Assembly: GCF_037975245.1 (NCBI RefSeq)
Contig: NC_092569.1
Location: 29,596,168 to 29,660,167 of the forward strand
Length of the DNA: 64,000 nucleotides
DNA from: Apostichopus japonicus
Taxonomy: Eukaryota; Echinodermata; Holothuroidea; Aspidochirotida; Stichopodidae
Direction of reading: 5' to 3'
The stretch's first letter is position 1, and the number at the start of each line of letters is the position of its first letter. Positions 12,569 through 25,100 of this stretch are shown here, one piece after another. The position numbers and the translations under genes are program-made. The notes beneath the pieces are model-generated. The model ran no database searches. It was not told the DNA's origin and worked only from the letters and a program-made list of their open reading frames with translations.

Positions 12569-13230
12569 AGTGGCGTAGCCAGAGGTGGAAGGATAGTTGC
12601 CCCTCCCACACACACAAAACATTTTTTGGGGGGGGGGACGATAACTTGGACGGCAAAGAAAACAGCCAAAAGAGAAATAAATAGCACTCATATATGATAC
12701 TGGATAGGCTACTTGATTTTACAGCACTGCTTGGAGTGCTTATCAGAAGGTTTCTCTCTTTAGCTATAGACCCACTAAGCATATAGATTTCTTTCAACAA
12801 GTTAACTTTGAGTCAGTAATTCATACTTCTAGTCAAAGTTGCGCGAGTCGTATGAAGCTGGATTGTCTAAATAAAAAACGCATGCATGTCCGTTTGGATC
12901 ACTGAGAAAGTAGATAAATTCGTATACTTACCCCCATGTATTTGTAAATATTTTATATATTTAATATATGCAAGGCCGTAGCCACTGGAAACACGGGAAA
13001 ACAAACCTGACCTCTATTTTCTTGCAAATGATTAGCATTTTATAACGCATTAACACAACTTTCAAGGTTCTTAGTATCATGGAAATGATGGCATTATTTT
13101 TTTCTAAGCACTCTAACCGAGACAATATTATCTCAAAGGTGAGGGGACACTCCCACTTAGGCCACACCCCACTGCTAAGATCCCTCCACAGGACAGACGT
13201 CAGCACAATGTTGTGGCCCTCCGCCTAAAA
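12569..13230. mobile_element. Transposon-derived sequence, edges uncertain
   Basis: It starts with cagtggcgtagccag, a hAT-like CAGTG end common in marine invertebrate repeats. A gtagccactgg stretch near 12,970 could be its inverted partner. G/C homopolymers and a ggccctccgcc segment follow. A matching copy lies at about 54,660-55,350. No transposase frame is seen. Confidence 0.4.
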
Positions 13231-14493
13231 TTAGAATTGAATTTCGTAACAGAGGGTAGAGACTTTTAATTCCCATAGAAATGAATATCAGAACACTCTG
13301 CAAGTTAACTTAGTATTGTAGTTATGCAGTAGTACACGCACAATCTGTGAACTGTCTGAAATAGTACAGTATTAGTTAATCGAAACTTGTATTGCCAATG
13401 CCAGACATGCAAATATAAAAACAAAATTAAATTCATACACTTCTCAACTATAGGGATGTATTCCACGGCAGTACTAAATCTTTTAGCTAACTCTTTGTAT
13501 TATATCCGGAGAAAAGTGGAACTTTTGGGATACGTTGGGGTTAAGAAATGAAACTTTACATACCAGTCGAAATTTTGCAATAAAATGTCGTACGTTAAGG
13601 TTTGAGCATAATCAGTGGTAATTATGAAATAACGTCTAGTTGAAGTTTTAAATAAGTCTTGATACAATACGTCAAACTTTCGAAGTATTCCTTGCCATTT
13701 CCGGGGTGACTATAGTTGCACGAAAACTTACTCTTAGATAAATTAATTCTCGAAGGCCTTGACTTTAAATACCATATCAGAATTTGACACCTAAAAGTTG
13801 AAATAAATTTGGCAATTTCTGTGGATGAACATGGCCCACATATTAAACCAATTGCTTCAAACAAAACAAAAATAGCAACTTAACAATCTTTGGGAAATCG
13901 CAGAGCTGACAATTGTGCCGATTTCAGCTAGGCTATTCGGGCCCGAATTGGATCTACATTCCCCTTGAAAAAGAATAATTTACGCCCTGTACTTACATTA
14001 CACGTTTTATATTTGTTGTTATGCATTAGGACTGGAAGTTGCGCCAAAGACTTTAGATAAGTTAACTTTACATTTTAGCCTATTAAAATCTTCCATTACA
14101 ATAATGCATGAACAAACTTACATTCAATCACATGCAGTGATAAATATTCAATCACATCTTTATATCCATAATTTGAGAGCGATGTGAATTTTTATCATCT
14201 TCATATAAATGTACTAACAGTTAAAAGGGGCTAAACTTGTGGGAAAAAACTCTTTACATCCCAGCCAGTAAAAAGCAAATTAATTTACAAATCGAGGGAT
14301 TTGCATTGGAATGGTTATATTGATATGAACTATATCATTTATGTTACACTGCTATGTTTTGTTTAATATCAGAAACAGCAATTTCCATCATTGTGTAGAA
14401 GTGGAGTAAGATTAACCTTATCCATCTTTTAGGGTTCAGAAGTCACACTCTTCGTTTATTATTTTACTTCTTATTTTAATTTGTGGCTAATAG

Positions 14494-14605
14494 AGGGCAG
14501 CAGAGCTGGAGAGAGAAGCGGAAGAGGAAGCAAGGAAGGCTCCAGATGCTATAAAACAAGCCAAGAATGCGAAAGAGAGACGAGTGGCTGAGGAGGCTGA
14601 AAAAG
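14494..14605 (+). pseudogene. Isolated coiled-coil-like exon fragment, copy 1
   Basis: A tag acceptor and a gtac donor bracket 112 nt. Read as GCA GCA GAG..., it gives AAELEREAEEEARKA, then IKQAKNAKERRVAEEAEK, an Ala/Glu/Arg/Lys-rich heptad-like stretch. It is the only coding-like signal on the plus strand. No neighbouring exon of such a gene is visible, so it may be a stray exon or a repeat-borne fragment. Confidence 0.35.
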
Positions 14606-15596
14606 GTACAATTTAAGCAAACCAAATGCAATCAAAGAAGAGGAATTAATTAGCATTTTAGTAGTTTATAAGTAGTTTATATTTTTTAGTTTGGTAATAA
14701 TATCTTAAATTGGCTATAAAACGCACCAAACTACAAACAAACCCCACTCAAAGCGAAAACAAAACGCGGCATAGCATAGAAAAGCAAAGTATGGGAGTTC
14801 GTTTCCATCAAGAATATATAAAGAGAACCAGATTTTCCAAATGCCCTCTAGAGTTCCTTAGGTGATATATTTGCTATACGCAAAGGTAGAGCAAGCTATG
14901 CATTAATGATTTACGCAAGATTTCAAAGGTGAGGTGGTATCGAAAAGATAATTTTTCTCCGACTGAGTTAGTTAAGAGTAAGGTCCTTTATGGAAGGTCA
15001 TTGTGTTGAATAAAGGATGTCATAAAGGAGGAGGTGCGGCTCAGGGGGATTGCATGCTACTTCAAAGCCAAGGAGTTATGGGGTCTAACAACAACAACAA
15101 CCCCCCCCCCTCCCCAAGAAGAGCTAAATGTTGAAACTGGTGCAATCTCCAGGTAAATTTAGTGTATAAATAACAGGGCCCAAATTCGGTATAACCGTAA
15201 AATAAATACTGTTACTTTTTTTTCGAGAGGTTGAAAAGACACACAAGGGTAAGGGTTATAATTCTTACCCATTGCACACCGCACTTAATGTAAACGTACC
15301 CCAACTGAAAGATAGAGGTAAGAGGGGAGGCCATACACTCTTTTACGTGTTTTAGTTGCCAAAGTTATGGATCTACAAATTTACTGCTGTCATTAATATA
15401 GGTCCAATAATGGCCAATCATTTTCAAAAGAAAAAATTGTTTTGTTCCAGAATTTTTGGGAGCAAAATCTCTCCAAAGATTTTTTTTTAGTAGTGTGACG
15501 TTGACATAGCCATATCTTAATTAATTACTAATTCACGCAATGATATACTAAAGAAAAATTCAACGTTACCGACACTGTATTGTATACTTTGTATAG

Positions 15597-15602
15597 TTTA
15601 TT
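15597..15602 (-). terminator. Candidate poly(A) signal of gene B
   Basis: AATAAA on the minus strand, about 228 nt beyond the gene B stop codon. It is the first such hexamer I see downstream, and its position is kept in gene D. Confidence 0.4.
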
Positions 15603-15829
15603 CGGAAATTCCACATTATTGCAATTTTCAACATTTTAATAATTGTCAATGACCATAACATAATTAAATTAATTAATTGTCACATAAATTAGATATCATA
15701 ATGTAGACATATATGGGTCTATTCATAGTTACGTCCTGCTGCTCCAAACAGAGATGGAATCCAAATTCCTCGATAATACATTAGTACACTCTGTTACATA
15801 GACCACTCCGCAATCAGAATTGTTTATCT

Positions 15830-16158
15830 CTACACCGGCCGTATTTTCATATCTGTGTATTGTAGGCCGCAGTCATATCCACTAAGATCAGTCCAGAATA
15901 TGTTCGTTCCTCGAGTGGAGCCGTCGTAGTCTCCGTTGAGGTGAGAATGCGCACAATAGGCACAGTAATTACTTCCGACAGGGAAATAATCGCAATAATA
16001 TTCATGAGTACGGCAATAGTAATAATAATAATAATAATGACTGCCGAACCACCAAGCTCCTTGATGCTTCTCGGCGCAGTCATAGGAACTCGACTCATCA
16101 TTATCCCGGTCACGTGTGCTGAATGGTTTGTTGTTGCTACGCGACATAGCATCAAAAC
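15830..16158 (-). CDS. Gene B exon 8: FBG2 last segment with poly-Tyr insertion, stop codon
   Basis: The exon starts at the acceptor cgtag, giving GFDAMSRSNN-FSTRDRDND, and ends MKIRPV then TAG. The acceptor fits the phase-1 donor of exon 7, and upstream codons in this frame are intronic. Between GAWWFG and CAHSHLNG sit about 29 extra residues: SH, seven Tyr, then four-Cys sequence (CRTHEYYC...). Typical FReDs have only about two residues here. Confidence 0.88.
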
Positions 16159-19100
16159 CTACGGATTCGAGAAAGAAAACAAACTTCAACTGTTACGTGC
16201 ATGTTTCTTACCGTAATTTACTAATGGTTAATATGATTGTTTTTCTATTGAACTGTTATTTCTTAAAGCTATAAAAAAATTGTTATTTCAGATGTATTAA
16301 CTGAAGGGCTATATTACATCAGTTTATTATATACGATTTCACAGAGAAAAAATCACCATAAAATTGCGTTGCCAAAGTCTCCGTAAGCCTTTCAGTTATA
16401 GGTTTGCCTACGTGTATTTATATAGTAAATTCCTCAATTTTGTCCCCTGCAAACTTTTATTTATTACGAATATTACCGATAACTAGCAGTAAGGTGTAAA
16501 TAATATTATTGTATTTGGCACTCATTAGCAATCATATTGTTCTAAATTTCCAAAACTTTATTCAAATTGGAAACGGCATATTGGGAATGTGTCTGTTTTG
16601 CTTGTTAATTTTCATCTGCTCATTAATAGTTATTTCATCATTCTGCGTTTAGTGCCCGATGTAGTAAACATTTCTTACAGTATTATTTTCCCAAATTCTT
16701 AAAAGTTAAATATTTGTCCTTTACTAAACAACGGAAAAATGAAAAATGCTGCATTCTGGGTCTATAGTTAAAACAGTTCATTCATACAAAATCGATGAAT
16801 CTACGTAGACTATTTCAAAGCTACATTCCATCAATATTTGTGCAAGCTATGAAACTTCTTCCTGTCTAAGTAGCTGTTTTCATACTGATCACGTGGCTAT
16901 CACACAGTAGGCTAACTTGTGGTTTATAACCTTCTTGTTACGCTATTGGCTATTTATGTTCATTTTGTTTTGTTTATATTATGCTTACTTATGTGTGTAA
17001 AAATAACATACTTGTATCATGTGTATTTGACAATGGTGTCCTCAGTACATCACCAAATTGTATCTTTGTCCACACAAATCATGAAGTTCAAATTTTAGAG
17101 ATACAATGACCTTCTTTTGTTAGCACTGTCAGTCAGACTGATTACAAATGACTGAATAAAGATATAAATATGTCACTGCGTGGCTACATTAAGGTACTTT
17201 CTCAATTAATTTAAACATAAAAAGTTGATAAGTTGAAATGTTTATACAATATGTATATGTATGTATATTTCATATGTTTCTTATTTTATTATTTTTTATA
17301 TGATTGATTTTCAATGTAAAAAAGTTAAGAAATAAATGCCCAGTATAGCGTATTTACTTGTCTTTCATGATTTGTAGGTATCGCAACTATATAAAATACG
17401 TTACGAGGGAAACGGAAATTAGATAGGAAGTGTAAATATGAATATAGGGATATTAAATATATTTCAGGTTCAATATGAAGCTCCATGGAAAAGTGACTAG
17501 ATGCTAAGGAGACGAATGAGTTTCACACTTGGGTGTTTGTAGTTGCCTACCTATTACTTCTAATTACCATATTTAGTGAAATATTTGCATTAGTCTTTTA
17601 AGAACTACTAACTATTAACGTGAATATTCCTTGCAATATGTTAATCAATCGTGTGTCATTAGACATATGTAAGATCATATTTAAAAACAGGCAGATACGC
17701 ATTCATTGTAAAACAATGATGAACGTAGAAAACGATATTGTTTTTTTAGGATGTATGTAACTAGAAATTTGCAAATAATAATACTAAAAATTTACAGAAA
17801 TGCTAACCTGAATTTCCATTATATGATCCAATTGATAGTCGATATTTGTCCGCATCATCACTTATACTGAAGGAGGAATAGAGGGCGTAATACGATGAAC
17901 TGCTTGAATCTGTGAGGTCTATCCGGAGACTGTATTCTTTTTGATTGGTAATTGCGTGTATGTAATCATTACCAAGCCAGTGATCACCTATAGGATGTTC
18001 AAATCCGGTCTTGTATTCAGCCCAGGTACGATAGAAATCAACAGCGGCGCTAGATCGTCGCTGAATTACCTATGAATATTAAGAGAAATATACATGTAAC
18101 AGGAGTATGTGAGAAATATGTAATGTGTCTTCCACACTTTTGCAGAACAAATGAATTCAGATACATGACACTGAACTGTATCAAATGTTCTTGCATAACT
18201 CACCGTCCATCCTCCTCCGTTACTTTCCATCTCACAGTAAACCTGAATGCCGCTTGGCCAACCATCGGGGTAAATGGTGTAAACTCCATCACTAGAACCA
18301 TCAACGTAAAGCTCTTGGCAATCCTTTGGGACTGCCTTGCGGGTACACGTAACACCGTCTCCTTCGTAGCCATCTATACAGTAACATCTACGAACGCCTT
18401 CTCTGACATCACAAGTCGCGTCATCACTACAGCGGTAACTATCTTCTACCATGAGTTGGTTATTGCTACAATTAGATCTTCTTGTACATCCTGAATTGAC
18501 GTAAGACTCGCCGTTCTAAATTTAATGGGAAATATTTAAAAAAGAATGTTATGACAAATTAAAACAGTTATTCTGAATTCACCATTGTGACTCACCAGAC
18601 TACCGGACAAATTCACCAGGAATTTTAATTCTGTTTCCGGCAAAAGAAATTGTTTGAAGAAAAATTAAACCACAAGTAAATTGGTTATCGTAAATTATTT
18701 GAAAATATAGAAACTTGCAATGAAATTAAGTATTACCAAACATTTCTTTCTTTTTTGAAATTGTCAATCAAACAAACATTGGGCAGCTGTATCTTCTGCT
18801 TTTAATTATGAAATTGGTTATCATTTCTGTATTTTCGAAAATTATTCACAAAACTTCATTTGTTTCCATCCTCAATGTAAAGAATGAAAGGGAAAGGAAC
18901 TAGTGTCAATACTGACCATTAATACAGTCCCCTTGTCAGCGGCGAAACAGCTGCATTGGTTCTGAGGAATGCAATGCTCATCCTGAATCATGTAATCACC
19001 AACACAAACACATTTCTCTAGTTCTGTACGAGAGGTTGAAGAGATGCATGTGTCAGGGTCATCGCACGTCCTCTCACATGTCTCATTGGAAAATATCTTA

Positions 19101-22100
19101 TTCGTTGGACACCATTCCAAATGAGATTCTAGGAAGGAAGATTGTAAATCATGCAGTAGAGGATCCACTAGGGAAGTGATGCATTGTACTAAACTAATGT
19201 GTTAAATTAAAGTTCTTGAAGCTACTGCCCTTTACCCGACACTACAGAGAGGACATTACAAAGAATTTAAACAACAGTGATTTGTAATGTTCTGGGATGA
19301 CTTGGTAGACCATGCAATTCAGTATTTAACAATATGGATGCCATAGAGTAGACATGTAGTTTGGGATCATTTTCACAACAAAATGTGAAGGAGAAAGTCT
19401 TGGTGGATAGCGTTTGTATCACAAAGCCGATTTCTGATGTCGTCAAGCATTATGACTCCCGAACACAAAGCATAAGTCAGCACTCCCACCTTACTAACAT
19501 TTTATTATAGGGAGTTATATTTGCATATTTGTTAGTTGATTGTTATTATTTATATAACTGAGTCACACCATGGCTAATTTTTAAAATTGACTCACCTGCT
19601 GTTCCTCCGTAAGTTCCTACGCTTGAGAGTTGATATTGCCCCAATTCATCTGAGATACGAAATTGGTCATATGTTACGTAGTAAGAATGTCCTGCAGCAT
19701 TCTCAAAATCCAATCTCAGTTGGTATATTTTTTGGTTCGTTAGAAAAGCTAATTTCTCATTTCCAATCCAAAATTCACTGCCAAGAAAACCAAAGCCGTT
19801 TTTGAAGTCTTGCCAATTCCTATTAAAATTAACAGAATCCAGTCGTCGCCGCTGTAACACCTGCAGTAGATGTCGTACCGGAGTAGAAAGTTACTATCTC
19901 GAATTTGTATCGGTATAATCAACAGCAAAAATGTTTTTATGAATATGATCGCTTATTAAAACAAGTGTTATGTATAAAGTTATAGCTTTATTTTATTTTG
20001 TGACAACTTTCATTGTACCATTTGCATCTATTTAAATTAACTGTAACGTCATACCCCTTAGTTATGTAACCTAAGAGTCCAACAAAAGTGCACGCGTAAG
20101 TTTCTGATCGGTGTATTATATGAATGTAGGCTATTGAAAATGCCAAATCAACTATTGCTGTTCCATAAATTTTTCTGTTACGCTTACTTGAAGTCAACAT
20201 TATTTAACGTGTTTAGAACAATAATATGATTGATAATAAACTACAAAACAGATGATGCGATAACATTCCATGTAATGTGAAATGAAACACAGTAAGGCTT
20301 ACCGTCCATCCACCGTTATTGAATTCATTATCACAGTAAGCTTCAAACGGTTCTGGGTATCCATCTGGTTTGATGAGGTACACGCCAGATGTATTTTGGG
20401 TAGAGGAGCAGGTATTCAATACTTCCTTGCAATCTCTTGGGTATTCAGGTTGTTGAAAAACAAAGTATGAGGAACCTGTGTGAAGAACGAAGATCATTTG
20501 ATATCATGAAATTACCCAAAAAATTAATAAATCCCGTTCCACGTTATTCGTAGAGTGTGAATATTTCAGTATAAGCGTATAACCTGTTTATTCGGCTGTT
20601 TTGTTAAAAAAAAAGTCTCATTTATGATGATAACAAAGTTGAAAAACAAAATATACTAAGGCAATCATGAGTGATATGAAAACTTAAAAAGAAGAAAGTT
20701 TAAAGAATAGCAAACATGAAGAACAGAGTTAAATTCCAAGCGATGACAATGGACATTGGGACATAAAAAAGAGTGAGTTGAATAAAGTAACCAACACAAA
20801 TGTGACCGTCAGCCATTTGTCAGTACTAATAGTAAAGGGTAACCGATTTTCAAAATAAGACTTTCATTAATTTGACCTACCTGATGATTGCTTCCCGACG
20901 CTGGCGACGACCTGTATTTTAAATAAAATAAATGTTACTCCAATTAAAATGACAATTATCTACCTGTATCTATTGACAGTAGTGAAATTGGATTTATAAA
21001 CTATATCAAATGAGTTACAGAATGTCGCAAACTTGGTCTGCTTGGGCAATATTCTTCCGCTCGACTCTTTTGTTCATATTAGAACTTCAATTCAAGCTTA
21101 CTTCCATAAGTCACGGAATAGGTATAATCTCATGGACTTAAGCTTTACTGCAGTTCAGCCCTTCATTTTCTCTTCCTTGCATTTTAATAGATAAAACATG
21201 AGTGACTTTCAAGCAGCTAAAGTTAAGAAACAAACTTTGACCTGCAAACCTTTACAAGAAGACTGAATCACTTTGATGCATTATTGGCAACTAACTACCA
21301 GAACAAAGACAGACAAAACATAAACAACTTTCTTTTCTTTGTTCGTGTCATACGTGTTTGACATATACCTCCTCGCAGTAAAGGATGTATTATGTTACGT
21401 TTGTTATGAAGATGTTCGAAGTATTACAGGTGACAGTATGCAACTATAATTGATTTTTCTTTGGATTTATTCTGATTGCGTGAGAGTATTCAAAGAACAT
21501 GAACGGAAATGATCAGCTGTTGCCATTTTAAACATAAGGTAAGATATTACAAACATTTAGAGTGTTTAAAACTTTAAGAAAGATCAGTGTCATACAGCGC
21601 TCTGATGTCTAGTTTTTTTTCAATCAGAAATTGATTACCTTATATATACTTTTATAATCCAGCAACAAATCAAATATTAAATACAATGTGAGTATCGTAC
21701 GTGGGCTCAGCTATTAAGTAGCTATGGTCTGCTATAGAAATGAAAATGATGGTGAATTGACATTTATGCGTCAATTTCTGTTTCTTTTAATGAATATTAA
21801 TGTAGGGTGGATTTCAAAGAACATTAAAACAAAGATGAAACTTTCTTTAAAGTAAAAATTCGGCAAATGGAAATGAATTTTGTACTCGGTTTTGTGATTT
21901 CAGTTAAACGGATTGTTTATAAAGCTATAATCAGTAAAGTTGCTTGGTAATTATTTACTGACAATTGAGTACATTGCTTGACGCTAAAGAAGTCAATTGA
22001 AAAATAAAATGATCTTTCCCAAAACTAATTTACGAAGACAATAATGAATAATGTTACCATCAAGGCACAGAGTTATTTAATTGAGCTTTTATTGAGCTGA

Positions 22101-25100
22101 CAGTGGGTCACCTTTTCACACAAAAAATCATAAAAGTGAATCTTCGAAGATGCCATATGAGAACAATTCTTCGAAAATAATAAAGTGGGCAACCATAGCA
22201 CACTTGAGTACACTTTAAAAACGTAATACATTCAACGTACAATATGCAAATGAGGTAACACAAGTACTAGATATTACTTGAATGCAAACATAACGTACAT
22301 ATGGTTGGAAACATATTCCATACTGTGTATTTAATACTATATTTGTTAGCAAATTGTAAAACATTTTGCTCGGTATATATTTGAGAGTGAATTAAATAAA
22401 GTTGGTCATTATACTATACTGGAAGCAATATAGCTGGAGACCCTGCCTCCAACAGGTTGATTTAATGAACAAAACTCATTCCTTGGCAAAATATTGTATT
22501 TTCAAAATGTGCTGCCTTTGCGATGGAAAACACACCATTGTTATTACGGAGAATTTGAAAGATTTCCTCATTTGTTCCAAATAATATCGATTTATACATT
22601 GCTTTGACAGTCGTCTGCGACAAGCCAAATTTGCTGGTAACTTCAGACAACATTTACAATTTTTTTATACGATAAGAGTAAATTTAACATATTTGTGTGA
22701 AAACCTAGCAAAAGATATCACGCTTTGGTAAAAAAAAACATGATAATAATGTAAGAACTTTCTGTACTTGATGAAGTTTGAGACACAAACGAATTCTTGG
22801 CTAAACTTTGTTTCTTGACAATGCTTTCTTTTTTTCTATGAAAAGAAAAAAGAAGATGTCGAAACATTTGCTCCTTAGTTCCGAATAATCTCGAACGACT
22901 AATAGCATTCAAAGTTGTCTAGGACAAGCCAAATTTGCTGGTAACTTCACACACATTAACAAATATTTTGTATTTTGACAGTAATTGTGTGATAACCAGA
23001 CCAAGGGAATAACGTTCTAGTATTAAAAATATAATAATGACAATTTCTCGAAGCAGATGAGAGGTAATATCTTTTTGGTTATTTTTCAATTTGACAGACG
23101 TAATCTCAATGTTGAGGCATAATGATCCTTACCCACAACATCTTTAGTTTATGTTAAAACTCTTGAGGACATTATTTGTTTTTTAAAAAGAGGATTTCAA
23201 ATTTATTTCTAATGACATAGTAATGCGTGGAAGCGATTATAAATTTAAATATGGTATAGCATTTACATTCTAGCGTAGTTTAACAGCAGAATGCATTATG
23301 TTTATTTTATTTTGAAGAAATAATTTTGCATAAGGTAACTTTTACTAAAAGAGTATTTCAACAAGTAGATTTCAAAATGAAACAGAAAAGATTTTTAATT
23401 AAATGGCTTGGACAATTGAACATATAACATATGTTTGAATATAACTATTTGAACATTATACGTAAGTCCTATTTGTTATAAGAAACTGACAAATAAATAT
23501 GATGAAATGAGGTTATGAAAACAGGGAATATAGAAGGAATAACAGGTTTAGTGTTTCCTTCTCCTCCAGTGGGAAATAGAATACTGACAATCTTTTCCTA
23601 ACATATCATAAATTTTTGTTGTTAATAACCTGTGCTTTATGAAAATGTACAAACAAAAACTTGGCAAAACTATGTATATATATTTATATGTTATCGGTAA
23701 GTCGCAGAGAAGTAAATGGTGAAATTACGTTGCATGGGTCGCGTAACGTTAAGAATTGATATAGAAATACGTTTTGAAATTTGTTTTCTATAGGTGTTCG
23801 ATTAAAAAATAAATGTCAGTGCCTGAATACGGAACACGTCACTTCGTATACTAACTCAATACAGTGAGCAAAGTGTTTCACACAAGTAAGAGGGAAACAG
23901 TGAATTTTTATGATCATCGTTACAGATAGTAGGGTGAATTTGAAAATGTGGAAAGTGAACATTTCAAAGTTTATATTCACACAAAGCATGATCAATAAAT
24001 GACACGTTTGTAATCTAGAACTAAATAATTTACGCTCGGCTAAGTATTTTTAGCATAATTTAAATTTCACTTAAGCTTTTACATCCCCTCCATCATTTAT
24101 GTGAAACGATGTGAGTTTGAATTCGAAATTGATTATCTGTCTGTTCGATCGGTTTCTGTCGGTTTGAATGGATCTAATTTAAAGGCGTGAGAAGCATACC
24201 ATTTCAATTGGCTAAAATATAGTAATAGTCTTAACATATACAAATGTGTCTTTACTCAAAATAATTAACATTATACAAACAATTCTCTTCGTGCAATTTA
24301 ATAAGAAATATTCTATTTGAGTGAAACGAAAAAGAAAAATAGGGACAATTATCAAAACTGTCAACAACTATAAAATATTTTTTTGGCCGATTTACTTTTG
24401 CAAGATATTTTCAAATAAGATTGAGTACTTGATTAAGTTTGAGAAACAAAATTAATAGTTTGGCTAAACTTTGCTTCTTGACAATGTTTTCGTTTTTTAC
24501 TATGAAAAGAAAATAGAAGAAGTCGAAACATTTCCTCCTTAGTTCCGAATAATCTCGAACGACTGATAGCATTCACAGTTGTCTAGGACAAGCCAAATTT
24601 GCTGGTAACGTGACACACTTTAACAAATAATTTTTGTTTTGACAGTAATCGTGTGATAACCTAAGGAAATAACGTTCTAGTATTTAAATTATAATAATGA
24701 AAATTTCTCCAAGCAGATGAGAGGAAATATCTGTTTGGTTCTTTTTCAATTTGTCAGACGTAATCTCAATGTTGAGGCATAACAAGTCTTACCCACAACA
24801 TCTTCAGTTTGTGTTAAAACTCTTGATGACGCTATTTGTTTTTTTTTTTAAATGGATTTTAAATCTGTTTCTAATGGCATAGTACTGCGTGGCAGCGATT
24901 ACAAATTTAAATATGGTATAGCATTTACATTTCTAGCGTAGTGTAACAGCAGAATGCATTATGTTTATTTTATTTTGACGAAATGCTTTACCATATGGTA
25001 ACTTTTACTAAAAGGGTATTTCAACAAGTAAATTTCAAAATGAAACAAAACAGATTGATAATTAAATGGCTGGGACAATTGAGCATATAATGTATGTTTG

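Larger units (their letters stand above)
11422..15596. other. Spacer between gene A promoter and gene B 3' end
   Basis: It contains the TA tract at 12.19 kb, transposon-derived sequence at about 12.36-13.25 kb, the coiled-coil exon fragment at 14,494 and a C-run at 15.1 kb. No complete gene is visible. Confidence 0.65.
1..22060. repeat. Segmental duplication block, left copy (genes A+B)
   Basis: Base 1 onward aligns with 44,031 onward, and similarity persists through introns, spacer and gene B to about 22.06 kb (the window end in the other copy). Indels include a DNA transposon at 427-1146, a retroposed insert at 5099-5576, a 215-bp duplication at 8.9-9.3 kb and a longer TA tract at 12.2 kb. 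Confidence 0.9.

Noticed and set aside
15847-16216. Open frames rich in Ile on both strands across the last exon of gene B (also at 33991-34387 and 57971-58334)
   Set aside because: They are other-frame readings of the FBG2 exon and its AAT repeat. The Tyr frame alone carries FReD motifs and the MKIRP end.
18072-18494. Plus-strand frame of 140 codons opposite gene B exon 6 (also opposite 36379-36687 and 60329-60640)
   Set aside because: Antisense shadow of the EGF-FBG2 exon, with no recognisable domain and no splice logic.
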